DNA of 64,000 bases from FEB-25 sp963726315 (lineage in GTDB: Bacteria; Chloroflexota; Anaerolineae; Anaerolineales; UBA4823), in contig CAVSBZ010000007.1 of assembly GCA_963726315.1 (NCBI GenBank), forward strand, positions 682,001 to 746,000, given 5' to 3'. The position numbers were made by a program, and so were the translations under genes. Of the stretch, positions 25,806 to 34,861 are shown in pieces; within the stretch, counting starts at the first letter, position 1; each line of letters starts with the position of its first letter. The notes below the pieces were generated by a model. It was given only the letters and a program-made list of their open reading frames with translations. It ran no database searches and was not told the origin of the DNA.

Positions 25806-27308
25806 ATGTCACAGTATATATTGAAGAAGGTACAGGCGTTTTTCATTATCACTGCGATTATCTTGAGTGGGTGCAGCGCGGTGAAACGGGAGAACCTGGA
25901 GTTCTTACCAAGCGAGGTGCCGTCACAAGAGGCAACGCAGAATTTGATCGTCAGCCAAAAGAACATAACTACAACGCCATTACCAACCCGACCATCCTAT
26001 TCACCCGGGGAGCTGGTAGATTATATGGCTCAAACCGGCGATTCACTGCCTACCCTGGCGAGCCATTTTAATACCCATGTGGATGAAATCCTGGCGGCAA
26101 ACAGTTTTATCCCGAAGGATGCCACGACGATGCCTCCGGGGATGCCGATGAAAATACCGATCTATTACGTGCCATTTTGGGGTTCGCAATATCAGATTAT
26201 TCCTGACAGCCTGTTCATAAACGGTCCGGCGCAGGTGGAATTCGATACCAGTGCATTCGTTGCTGAGCAGCCTGGTTGGCTGAAGGGCTACAGCGAGTAT
26301 GCGTTCGATGGAAACAGAAGCGCTGCCGATATCATTGATTATGTCGCGCTTAATTTCAGTATTAGTCCAAGAGTTCTGCTTGCCCTGCTGGAATATCAGG
26401 ATGGGGCGTTGACCCTTGCTAATATGCCTGAAGGGATAGCCCAATATCCATTAGGATACCGTGATTGGCAGCACGAGGGCATGTATATGCAGCTGGTGTG
26501 GGCAGCAAATCTTCTCAATAACGGTTACTATAATTGGAGGAGTGGTGATCTGACTGTTTTTGACCATCTCAATGGGACACAGGAACGCCCAGACCCCTGG
26601 CAAAACGCGGCAAGCGTCTCCTTGCAATATTATTTCTCGAGGTTAGTGGATGGCGATCAATATGCACGTGCTGTAGCACAAGATGGTTTCGCGCTTTCGT
26701 ATCGGAACTTATTCGGTGACCCATGGCAGGCGGATGCCCCGCACATTCCAGGAAGCCTGGTACAACCCACATTTACCTTGCCATTCCTACCGGGAATCGC
26801 TTGGGCATATACTGGCGGACCGCACACAGGATTCGGAACAGGAGACCCACTCGCAGCGATAGATTTTGCACCCGGGGCAATGACCAGTGGGTGTGTCACT
26901 ACCGATGAATTTGCGACTGCCGTTGCACCAGGAGTGGTGGTACGCTCTAATGACGCGGCGGTCGTCCTGGATTTGGATGGGGATGGAGATGAACGAACGG
27001 GTTGGACCGTGTTTTACTTCCACATTGAAACCAAGGACAGAGTTCCTGTTGGGACGGTGCTCCAAACGGGCGATCCGATTGGACACCCATCGTGTGAAGG
27101 TGGTCGGACGACGGGCACACACGTGCACATCGCGCGAAAATATAATGGTGAATGGATGCCTGCAGACAGTATCATCCCGTTCAATCTTGGTGGTTGGGTA
27201 GTACATGACGGGGCAGTGGAATATGAAGGGACACTAACCAAGGGAGGAAGGACGATCATCGCTTGTACATGCGCAGATGCATCGAGCCAAATCAAGGCTG
27301 CTAAGTGA
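25806..27308 (+). CDS. LysM / lysozyme-like / M23 peptidase lipoprotein, copy 3
   Basis: This third paralogue of about 500 residues has a signal peptide with lipobox ILSGC, a weaker LysM (MAQTGDSLPTLASHFNTH), the lysozyme-like region (ISPRVLLALLEYQDGAL, with Gln-Asp where an active enzyme has Glu-Ser) and an M23 domain. That domain is complete in its visible ligands (TGGPHTGF, AAIDFAPG, FYFHIE, GTHVHIARKYNG). The DLDGDGDERTG acidic loop is also kept. The ATG at 25806 gives a normal signal peptide; a TTG at 25776 is possible. It starts 39 bp after copy 2 and closes the cluster. All three would act in the cell envelope, cutting or binding peptidoglycan-like material. Confidence 0.83.
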   Translation: MSQYILKKVQAFFIITAIILSGCSAVKRENLEFLPSEVPSQEATQNLIVSQKNITTTPLPTRPSYSPGELVDYMAQTGDSLPTLASHFNTHVDEILAANSFIPKDATTMPPGMPMKIPIYYVPFWGSQYQIIPDSLFINGPAQVEFDTSAFVAEQPGWLKGYSEYAFDGNRSAADIIDYVALNFSISPRVLLALLEYQDGALTLANMPEGIAQYPLGYRDWQHEGMYMQLVWAANLLNNGYYNWRSGDLTVFDHLNGTQERPDPWQNAASVSLQYYFSRLVDGDQYARAVAQDGFALSYRNLFGDPWQADAPHIPGSLVQPTFTLPFLPGIAWAYTGGPHTGFGTGDPLAAIDFAPGAMTSGCVTTDEFATAVAPGVVVRSNDAAVVLDLDGDGDERTGWTVFYFHIETKDRVPVGTVLQTGDPIGHPSCEGGRTTGTHVHIARKYNGEWMPADSIIPFNLGGWVVHDGAVEYEGTLTKGGRTIIACTCADASSQIKAAK

Positions 27309-27386
27309 TCATTTCAAGGGGATGGTTTCTAGTGATCAATACATATCTGCTAAAGAAACTATGCGCATAGCCAAGCCAGTCCAATA

Positions 27387-28406
27387 ATGGCACCTTCATC
27401 AATTCAGTTTGTTATAGCAGGCCAGCTAAAAAGGGATTTTGCCCTTATCCCCAACGGCAAAGCTCTCATTGATGTTGCTGGAGGGAACCTGGTGTATGCC
27501 GCGACCGGCTTTGGGGTGTGGGAGCCAACTCAATTGATCGGGTTGGTGGCACGGGTTGGCGAAGACTATCCTCGAGAATGGCTGAATGAAATACGCAAAC
27601 GGGGGTTTGATATCCAGGGGATCCGGATCCTGCCTGAGGCCATCGATTTACGGTCTTTTTATGTGTACACCGATGTGTATACGCGTTTGAATGAAGACCC
27701 CGCAGCACACTTCACACGTTTACAACAACCTTTTCCAAGAGCCCTGCTTAATTATCAACGACCAGGCTCCAGTTTCGACAGCCGTTCAAACCTGACTCCG
27801 ACTTCGCTACGGCAAACGGATCTGCCAGAAGACTATTTGGACGCAACAGCGGCGCATCTATGCCCAATCGATTATTTGACCCATATGCTGCTCCCGGCAG
27901 TGTTACGGCAGAATGGTTTCAATACGGTGACCCTTGACCCTTCAGCGGGTACGATGACGCCCACGTTTTGGGATGATATCCCCGCCCTGGTGACTGGATT
28001 GACAGCATTCATGCCTAATGAGGAAGAGATACGGAAGCTTTTCCATGGGAGGAGCACAGACTTATGGCAGATGATGGAAACGATCGCAGATTATGGCTGT
28101 GAGATTGTGGTGGTAAAACGGGGAGAACGTGGTCAATTATTATTTGACCGATCCACCAAAGCAAAGTGGGAAATCCCGGCATACCCGGCGAGAGTGGTCG
28201 ACCCAACCGGGGCGGGTGATTCATATTGTGGTGGATTTTTGGCTGGTTACAAGCAGACCTACGAACCACTTCAAGCTGCATTGTATGGAAGTATTTCAGC
28301 TTCCCTGACCATCGAAGGAAGCGGTTTATTCTACGCCCTGGATGCGCTTCCAGGTTTGGCACAAGGCAGATTAGAAGCATTGAAAGAAGGCATACGGAAG
28401 GTTTAA
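27387..28406 (+). CDS. PfkB-family carbohydrate kinase
   Basis: The 339-residue protein has the ribokinase/PfkB fold. The C-terminal signature VVDPTGAGDSYCGGFLAGY carries the anion hole and catalytic aspartate. The N-terminal part is GGNLVYAATGFGVW, and a conserved NEEEIRKL segment lies in the middle. The phosphorylated substrate cannot be told. Unlike typical sugar kinases it has an extended middle section (about residues 100-160). It is followed two bases later by an M20 peptidase gene, so the two probably form one transcript. Confidence 0.86.
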   Translation: MAPSSIQFVIAGQLKRDFALIPNGKALIDVAGGNLVYAATGFGVWEPTQLIGLVARVGEDYPREWLNEIRKRGFDIQGIRILPEAIDLRSFYVYTDVYTRLNEDPAAHFTRLQQPFPRALLNYQRPGSSFDSRSNLTPTSLRQTDLPEDYLDATAAHLCPIDYLTHMLLPAVLRQNGFNTVTLDPSAGTMTPTFWDDIPALVTGLTAFMPNEEEIRKLFHGRSTDLWQMMETIADYGCEIVVVKRGERGQLLFDRSTKAKWEIPAYPARVVDPTGAGDSYCGGFLAGYKQTYEPLQAALYGSISASLTIEGSGLFYALDALPGLAQGRLEALKEGIRKV

Positions 28407-28408
28407 CC

Positions 28409-29542
28409 TTGATCATCAACCCATCGATCGTTGCACGAGTGTTAGACCTGGCGGTGGAGATTCAACAAATCCCAGCAGCCACATTTCATGAGAGGCAAAG
28501 AGCTGAATTCATCTGCAAGTGTTTCCAAGACCTAGGAGCGGAAGAAACCCGGATAGACAAATGGGGGAATGTTTACACACGGGTAAAAGGTGTTGGGAGA
28601 AAGCCTGCGCTGGTGGTTTCAGCCCACCTGGATACTGTATTTCCGCCTGGAACCGATTTATCTCCAAAACGGACTCCGGAAAAGATCCACGGACCGGGAA
28701 TTGGGGATAACTCCTTGAGCCTGGCAAGCTTGTGCGGTTTATACGAGGTTTTTACCCAAAAAGAAAGCCATCAAAGCAGTAAGCCGGATTTGGACGGCGA
28801 TCTCTGGTTGGTGGCAAATGTGGGAGAAGAAGGCCTGGGCAATTTGAAAGGCATGAAAGCGGTGGTGAACCAGTTCGGGAGTGACCCACTGGCATATATT
28901 ATCCTTGAAGGGATGTCGCTTGGGCACGTTTACCACCGTGGACTGGGGGTAAGGAGGTATCGCATTCATGTGCAAACCAAAGGAGGACATTCATGGGTAG
29001 ATTTCGGCAACCAATCGGCGATCCATGAATTGGCTGAATTGGTAGTCAAGCTCAACCGGATTCACCTGCCAAAAGAACCACGAACAACTCTTAATGTAGG
29101 CATGATCGCCGGCGGTACATCGGTAAATACGATTGCGGCCGAAGCGAGCTGCGAGCTGGATTTACGATCTGAGAATGCACAAGCATTAACCACACTCATC
29201 GACAAAGTTTTGGTCCTGGTAAAAGAAGCGAACCAGAATTCCAAGGGAGTGGTGAAAGTGGGTGCTGAAGTGATTGGAGACCGTCCGGCGGGTGAAATCC
29301 CGGCAAATCATCCACTGGTCCAAATGGCAGACGATATCTATATGGCGAATGGAATAAAACCGAAATTGAATATTGGCTCCACTGATGCCAATGAACCGCT
29401 TAGCAGAGGCCTGCCTGCGATCTGTGTAGGCTTGACGACCGGCGGAAGGTCACATTCCTTGGAAGAATACATTGATACCAAACCGGTAGCATTGGGTTTG
29501 GGAATCTTAGTAGACCTGATCCAGGCGATTTATCGAGCTTGA
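28409..29542 (+). CDS. M20-family metallopeptidase
   Basis: The 377-residue protein contains the M20 zinc-site motifs SAHLDTVFP, the bridging-aspartate block GPGIGDNSLSL, and VGEEGLGNLKG with the catalytic Glu pair. The dimerisation domain follows (about 180-290, starting around GGHSWVDFG). A late GGRSHSLEEY supplies the last histidine ligand. Relatives include peptidase T, ArgE and DapE, so it may be a di/tripeptidase or deacylase. The TTG start at 28409 is chosen for the GGAAGG eight bases upstream; a start at 28226 would lie inside the kinase gene. Confidence 0.87.
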   Translation: MIINPSIVARVLDLAVEIQQIPAATFHERQRAEFICKCFQDLGAEETRIDKWGNVYTRVKGVGRKPALVVSAHLDTVFPPGTDLSPKRTPEKIHGPGIGDNSLSLASLCGLYEVFTQKESHQSSKPDLDGDLWLVANVGEEGLGNLKGMKAVVNQFGSDPLAYIILEGMSLGHVYHRGLGVRRYRIHVQTKGGHSWVDFGNQSAIHELAELVVKLNRIHLPKEPRTTLNVGMIAGGTSVNTIAAEASCELDLRSENAQALTTLIDKVLVLVKEANQNSKGVVKVGAEVIGDRPAGEIPANHPLVQMADDIYMANGIKPKLNIGSTDANEPLSRGLPAICVGLTTGGRSHSLEEYIDTKPVALGLGILVDLIQAIYRA

Positions 29543-29568
29543 AACACAAGGAGACGATAGTTAAAGGC

Positions 29569-31680
29569 TTAAGCGACGCGGATGCGAACATCCAGCGCAG
29601 CTGAGCCTTGTGATTGAGGGAACACCCGCAGAGGGTTGATCTCAATCTCTGCCAGCTGGGGGAAATCAGCGGCGAGCTGCCCAAGCAAGATGAGCGAGTC
29701 TAGTACAGATTTCCTGTCTGCTGGAGGCAAGCTGCGGAATCCATGCAGTTTGCGTCCAGCCCAAGTGTGTTCCAACATCCATTCGGCATCCTGGAGGGTG
29801 AGCGGTGCCAGCGAAAACGTGACGTCCTTTAAGCCCTCAACTTCCACGCCTCCCGAGCCAAACATGACCAGGGGTCCAAATTGAGCATCTTGAACCGCGC
29901 CCAGGATCACTTCCTGACCGGCAGGCAGCATACGCTGAATATATACCCCGAGGATATTGGCTTCGGGAAAAGTAGCTTTTGTATTGGCGATAATCCGAGC
30001 AAACCCGGAGGATACTGCTTCAGAATCTGCCAGGTTTAGCATCACCCCACCGATATCCGATTTATGGATAATATCGGATGAGGCGACCTTCAGTACCACC
30101 GGGTAGCCGATTTCATGGGCGAATGTGACCGCTTCATCTGCGGTGGTTGCCATGCGCATCGGCACACCGGGAAGACGATAAGCTTTTAAAACAGCGGAGG
30201 TTTCGGATGCATTTAAAAATCCAGGAGTATGGCTGCGGGTATTTAAGACTTTTTGGACGGTCTCCTTATCGACTTTGGCGTGGATAAACCTGGATTCGCG
30301 TTCATTTTTCACGTATTCGGCTTGTTGAGCCAGGACCGCCAACGCAGAGGCGGCTCTCTCGGGGAAGCGATATTCAGGTACGCGGGCAGCCCGAAAATGC
30401 TCAACTGCTTCCTGGATCAGGCGTTCTCCCATCAGGGCAATCGTGACGGGTTTGTCGGAGTTCTGGATTACCGGGATCATCGATTTGGCGACGGCACCGG
30501 TGGTATGCATGGGAGGGGGAGGGGTGACGACCATGACTCCATTCACACCTGGATCAGACAGGAGAACCTGTAAACAAGCCGCAAATTGTTCGGGCGTAGC
30601 CGAGGCAAGCATATCGACAGGATTATGTAAGCTGGCAGCAGGCGGAAGGATGCTGGCTAACTTCTCATGGGTTTCGGATGATAACACAGCCAGAGACATG
30701 CCATTCATTTCCAGGGCATCTGCAGCAGTAACACCAGGACCTCCTGCACTGGTTAAAACAGCGATCGCACGGCCTTTCGGCAAAGGACACCAGGCGAGGG
30801 CACGAGCCCAGTCGAATAACTCCTCGCTGGTATCGGCGCGGATCACACCGGCACGGCGGAAGGCTGCACTGAAGGCATTTTCCTGCCCAGCCAGAGCACC
30901 GGTATGGGAGGCGGCGGCGCGCTGCCCGCTGGGATAGCGCCCGACTTTTAACGCAACGATCGGTTTTTTGGGGGTGATTTTACGAGCTTCCTGGACAAAT
31001 TTTTGACCATCACTGACACCTTCAAGGTACAGGGTTAGCACCCGGGTGAATTTGTCTTCTGCGACGGGAGCCAAAACATCCGTCTCGGTGATATCGGCTT
31101 GATTCCCCAGGCTCACCAAGCGAGAAAGACCAAAACCCTGCCCCCGCGCCCAATCGATCACGGCAGCACAGATCGCGCCGGAATGCGAAATGAACGCCAC
31201 GTCACCCGGGGGTGGGCCGGGTGGTGGGAGAAAGGTGGCATCGAGCGGAAGGTGTGTATCCAATAGCCCGATACAGTTTGGCCCGATCATTCGGATGCCG
31301 TGCTGCCTGGCAACATTGAGGATTTCTTTTTCCAAGGCAGCACCATTCTCTCCCGTCTCGCGAAACCCCCCGGAGTTGACGATGACGGCGTGGATTCCCC
31401 TGGTAGCACATTCGCCGAGCACCTTGGTGACTCCCTCCGCCGGGATCAGGATGAGCGCTAGGTCAACTGGATCGGGCAGGTCTATAATTGAAGCGTAGAT
31501 TGGGCGACCAAACAAGCTGCCCCCTTTTGGGTTGACGAAATGAATGACACCCTGAAAATTACACTGCACCAGGTTGCGCGCCAGGCCGTAGCCAAGCTTG
31601 TTTGGGTCGGTTGAAGCACCAACAACCGCAATACCGCGGGGTGAAAAATAAGGAGAGAGGGAGGACAATGGATCGGGCAT
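29569..31680 (-). CDS. ADP/NDP-forming acyl-CoA synthetase, fused alpha and beta
   Basis: The 703-residue protein begins with a CoA-binding domain (GIAVVGASTDPNKLG). The succinyl-CoA ligase-like domains with the phospho-histidine block AASHTGALAG follow. It ends with the ATP-grasp beta part (VVLKVASSDIIHKSDIGGV and EIEINPLRV). Such enzymes convert acyl-CoA, ADP and phosphate to the free acid and ATP, typically in fermentation of amino or keto acids. That would fit downstream of the ferredoxin oxidoreductase, though the genes are far apart. The start ATG lacks a strong ribosome binding site. The 291 bp upstream separate it from a divergent sigma factor gene. Confidence 0.9.
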   Translation of the reverse strand: MPDPLSSLSPYFSPRGIAVVGASTDPNKLGYGLARNLVQCNFQGVIHFVNPKGGSLFGRPIYASIIDLPDPVDLALILIPAEGVTKVLGECATRGIHAVIVNSGGFRETGENGAALEKEILNVARQHGIRMIGPNCIGLLDTHLPLDATFLPPPGPPPGDVAFISHSGAICAAVIDWARGQGFGLSRLVSLGNQADITETDVLAPVAEDKFTRVLTLYLEGVSDGQKFVQEARKITPKKPIVALKVGRYPSGQRAAASHTGALAGQENAFSAAFRRAGVIRADTSEELFDWARALAWCPLPKGRAIAVLTSAGGPGVTAADALEMNGMSLAVLSSETHEKLASILPPAASLHNPVDMLASATPEQFAACLQVLLSDPGVNGVMVVTPPPPMHTTGAVAKSMIPVIQNSDKPVTIALMGERLIQEAVEHFRAARVPEYRFPERAASALAVLAQQAEYVKNERESRFIHAKVDKETVQKVLNTRSHTPGFLNASETSAVLKAYRLPGVPMRMATTADEAVTFAHEIGYPVVLKVASSDIIHKSDIGGVMLNLADSEAVSSGFARIIANTKATFPEANILGVYIQRMLPAGQEVILGAVQDAQFGPLVMFGSGGVEVEGLKDVTFSLAPLTLQDAEWMLEHTWAGRKLHGFRSLPPADRKSVLDSLILLGQLAADFPQLAEIEINPLRVFPQSQGSAALDVRIRVA

Positions 31681-31971
31681 GGAGTAATATTTACCTAATT
31701 GTTTAGTAATGATCTAATAATGGTTTAGAAATTTGTCACTTTCGAGTAATTGTACCTGTATTTACTGGGTTTGTATGCACCATACCATCTGTATTACGGA
31801 TATATTGGCAAACCTTAAAAAATCCATAAAGTAAATATTGCTGGCTAACCTATTCAGAAGGTAGTAGATTAATTTATCGGTTATACTTTATTTGAACTAA
31901 CAATAAACCGGGTCAGGGAAGAACAACAGAACCTCAGACTGCAACAATATTAATCAAGGTGCATCTAAACA

Positions 31972-32658
31972 ATGAATGGCAGCGAAAATAAAGTCGAGAC
32001 CGAAGGGTTTTCACTAGAAGCACTACATGCAGGCGATCCGGAAGAGTTTGCCCGGTTGGTAGATGCATATTCGGGAAAGATCTATCGTCTGGCGACCAAA
32101 ATGCTAAACCAGCAGCTGGATGCTGAAGACGTATTGCAGGAGACGTTCTTAAAAGCTTATCGAGGAATTAAATCATTTGACGGAAGGTCAAAAATATCAA
32201 CGTGGCTTTTCCGGATTGCAACGAATGAAGCATTGATGGTGATAAGGCGAAAACATCCAGACACTGTGTCGATCGATGAGCCTGTGGAAACCGAGGAAGG
32301 TGAACTAGAGCCCATCCAAATTGTTGATTGGTGCTGCCTGCCAGAAGAAGAGCTATTATCAGAGGAAACGAAGGAAAGATTGGATGCTGCTGTTCAAAAA
32401 TTACCTGAAAGATTAAAAGTAGTTTTTCTATTGAGAGATATCAATGATTTATCAACTCACGAGACGGCGGAAATATTAGGTTTGACCGAAACAGCCGTAA
32501 AAACACGCTTATCTCGAGCTCGGTTACGATTGAGGGAAGAATTGTCTATTTATTTTAGCGAAAAGACTAGCGATTACAAAGAAGCACAGGTGGACAAATT
32601 AATAGATGGTTCCGAAGTGCCAGGGGATAATGCACATTCGCTCAAAAGGAGTAGGTAG
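31972..32658 (+). CDS. ECF RNA polymerase sigma factor
   Basis: The 228-residue protein has region 2 (about residues 25-90: LVDAYSGKIYRLATKML, DAEDVLQETFLKAY, STWLFRIATNEAL) and region 4 (about 140-190: LPERLKVVFLLRDINDLSTHETAEIL and TETAVKTRLSRARLRLREEL). It has an acidic linker and an unusually long hydrophilic tail of about 30 residues. The anti-sigma gene begins at the base after its stop, so they form a pair. A possible -10 TATACT lies at 31882-31887 in the 291-bp upstream gap. Confidence 0.92.
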   Translation: MNGSENKVETEGFSLEALHAGDPEEFARLVDAYSGKIYRLATKMLNQQLDAEDVLQETFLKAYRGIKSFDGRSKISTWLFRIATNEALMVIRRKHPDTVSIDEPVETEEGELEPIQIVDWCCLPEEELLSEETKERLDAAVQKLPERLKVVFLLRDINDLSTHETAEILGLTETAVKTRLSRARLRLREELSIYFSEKTSDYKEAQVDKLIDGSEVPGDNAHSLKRSR

Positions 32659-32928
32659 ATGATGGATGCAAAGAAAAAACACGACCATAAAAATTGCCGT
32701 CAATTGCTCGGGTCGCTTTCTGAGTATGTGGATGGAGAACTGGACGACGAGTTATGCGGTGTTCTGGAGCAACACCTTGAAGATTGTGAAGATTGCCGTA
32801 TCGTAGTTGATACCCTGCGAAAAACCGTGTACCTGTATCACACAAGCTCACAAGAAGCAAACATTCCAACGGATATTCGGGCGCGCCTGTATAAATCACT
32901 GAATATTGAGGAATATTTGGAAAAATAA
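32659..32928 (+). CDS. zinc-finger anti-sigma factor
   Basis: The 89-residue protein has the ZAS/zf-HC2 pattern, with an early HKNC and the later H-x3-C-x2-C in EQHLEDCEDC. There is no membrane segment, so it would be a soluble, perhaps redox- or metal-sensitive, anti-sigma factor holding the preceding ECF sigma. It starts immediately after the sigma stop, with AAAGGAG upstream inside the sigma gene, which suggests translational coupling. The convergent selB gene ends 32 bp away. Confidence 0.87.
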   Translation: MMDAKKKHDHKNCRQLLGSLSEYVDGELDDELCGVLEQHLEDCEDCRIVVDTLRKTVYLYHTSSQEANIPTDIRARLYKSLNIEEYLEK

Positions 32929-32960
32929 GTTTCTAAATTATGGGGGACAGGTAAGCGGGA

Positions 32961-34856
32961 TTATTTTAAACGGCGGGTATCCCCTTCACGCACGGTAACA
33001 CCCTGAGCATCTAAATATTCGAGCAGCGCCAGCACATAACGCCGGCTGGTGTTAAAGTGATCACGCACTTCGCCTGCAGTGATGGTTTGCTTTTTCATCA
33101 ATAAGCTTTTTATCTCTGAAAGCATTAATTCATAATCCTGCTTTCGGAAAACGACGTCTGGGGGAATGGGGACGAGCAGCCCTACTTCGACCATGGCATT
33201 ATAGAGCTCGTCACCCACCTCAGCCTGACATTCTTTCACCGTGGGGGGAGAATACGGTGAGGCGGCAAAACGAACCAATAATCCATCCACAGAGTGCTGC
33301 TGCTGAGGGGTAAATTGGATCTTGTGCCCGATCAGGCGCACAAGCGAACCGGTTTCCTCCAGGCCCCCTTCGGAAGAAATCCTATGCAGAACAGAATTGA
33401 ACAAGCGCGAGGGTAGCTTCAGGCGGGATTTTAGCTCTTCCCGCGGTATCCCTGGCCTCAGAGGATAGGTCTTATGATAATCAGCCAACTCTTTAAGAGC
33501 CTGACGTTTTAGCACACCCCAGTAGCTGTTGGAGATCACTAAAGATTGGGGAGATGGTACTCCCCCGCCAGGACTTTCAAGGGAAGTCATTTCTCCGCTG
33601 GTAAATAATTCCTGGATGGCTAACTGGGCAGTGGCAGCATCAAGATTGGAACGATTGATCACAACCTGCAATGGGGCAATCCCCAAGGCAAGCAGCGCCT
33701 GGAGTAAAATTTCTGCGGGAGTGCCCTGGGCGAGTTTATCTAAATTCGTAAGTTCCTGGGTAGAAAACCTTTTGTGGCGCCCTTTCGGGTGAGGATCGAC
33801 AATCGTCCCTCCACCCAATGTTTCACCCGGCGAAGGTCGGCGAAGAATATAACGATCTCCGCGGATCGCCACGACGGGCTGTTCTAGCTCTAGCTGAAGC
33901 CAGCCCTCTTCCCCGGGAAGCAGCTCTTCACTTCCTAATAAACGCACTCTGGATTGGACTTCGGCTGCCCCTAGGAAAAACTTTACCTGAGTGTCATGTT
34001 TCAACGGCTGAGGTATATCCTTTAACAGACGAAAGCGCACATCAATACGGCGACTGGGCTGGTAGGTGCCCGGGTAAGTAATTACGTCCCCACGTTTTAC
34101 CTGTTCCACGGTAATTCCTGAAAGGTTTACCGCTGTGCGACTGCCGGGGACTGCGTTTTCTTCTTTTTGTTTGTGGGTTTGGAGGCCGCGGATACGAGCG
34201 CGCAACCCGGAGGGCAAGATTTCAACCTCGCTGCCTGTATGCAGGCTACCGTCACTGAGCGTACCGGTGACGACTGTCCCAAAGCCCGCCATGGTAAATA
34301 CCCGGTCCACTGGCAAACGAGGTCGTCCCAGGTCAGGACGGGGTGGACGGTTGGCTAGGCATTCACCCAGGCTGTTCAATAATTCAGGAATGCCCTGACG
34401 AGAACGGGAGGAGACCCGGACAATGGGTGCAGAATCCAGGATAGTGTACTTTAAAGCTGACCGGATATCTTCCTCGACCAGGTCCAGCCAATCGGGATCG
34501 TCAATGAGGTCAATTTTCGTCAGGGCAACAACGCCACCCTGCACCTGCAAGAGATCAAGAATCGCCAGGTGTTCCACGGTTTGCGGCATCATACCTTCAT
34601 CTGCGGCAATGACGAACAGGGCAGCATCAATACCCCCAACACCGGCAAGCATATTCTCCAAGAAATCACGGTGCCCAGGCACATCAACAATACCCACTTC
34701 CTCCCCGCCAGGAAGGGTTAACCAGGCAAAGCCCAGGTCAATTGTCATTTCCCTTTCGCGCTCTTCTTCAAGGCGATCGGGATGTGTGCCTGTCAATGCC
34801 TGGACAAGGGTGGATTTACCATGATCGACATGCCCAGCAGTACCGATAACGTGCAT
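32961..34856 (-). CDS. selB: selenocysteine-specific elongation factor
   Basis: The 631-residue protein has an EF-Tu-like GTPase domain (GHVDHGKSTL, DVPGHRDF, ALTKIDL) and two beta-barrel domains. A long C-terminal region of winged helices (about 380-631) in bacteria binds the SECIS stem-loop of selenoprotein mRNAs. It delivers Sec-tRNA at UGA codons. No selA, selD, tRNA-Sec or UGA-interrupted selenoprotein gene was recognised nearby. AAGG lies just before the ATG, and the gene follows the coiled-coil gene with only five bases between them. Confidence 0.93.
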   Translation of the reverse strand: MHVIGTAGHVDHGKSTLVQALTGTHPDRLEEEREREMTIDLGFAWLTLPGGEEVGIVDVPGHRDFLENMLAGVGGIDAALFVIAADEGMMPQTVEHLAILDLLQVQGGVVALTKIDLIDDPDWLDLVEEDIRSALKYTILDSAPIVRVSSRSRQGIPELLNSLGECLANRPPRPDLGRPRLPVDRVFTMAGFGTVVTGTLSDGSLHTGSEVEILPSGLRARIRGLQTHKQKEENAVPGSRTAVNLSGITVEQVKRGDVITYPGTYQPSRRIDVRFRLLKDIPQPLKHDTQVKFFLGAAEVQSRVRLLGSEELLPGEEGWLQLELEQPVVAIRGDRYILRRPSPGETLGGGTIVDPHPKGRHKRFSTQELTNLDKLAQGTPAEILLQALLALGIAPLQVVINRSNLDAATAQLAIQELFTSGEMTSLESPGGGVPSPQSLVISNSYWGVLKRQALKELADYHKTYPLRPGIPREELKSRLKLPSRLFNSVLHRISSEGGLEETGSLVRLIGHKIQFTPQQQHSVDGLLVRFAASPYSPPTVKECQAEVGDELYNAMVEVGLLVPIPPDVVFRKQDYELMLSEIKSLLMKKQTITAGEVRDHFNTSRRYVLALLEYLDAQGVTVREGDTRRLK

Positions 34857-34861
34857 ACGCC

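Noticed and set aside
28226..28408. Earlier in-frame start for the M20 peptidase
   Set aside because: It lies inside the PfkB kinase gene and adds residues unlike the family; the TTG at 28409 has a proper ribosome binding site.
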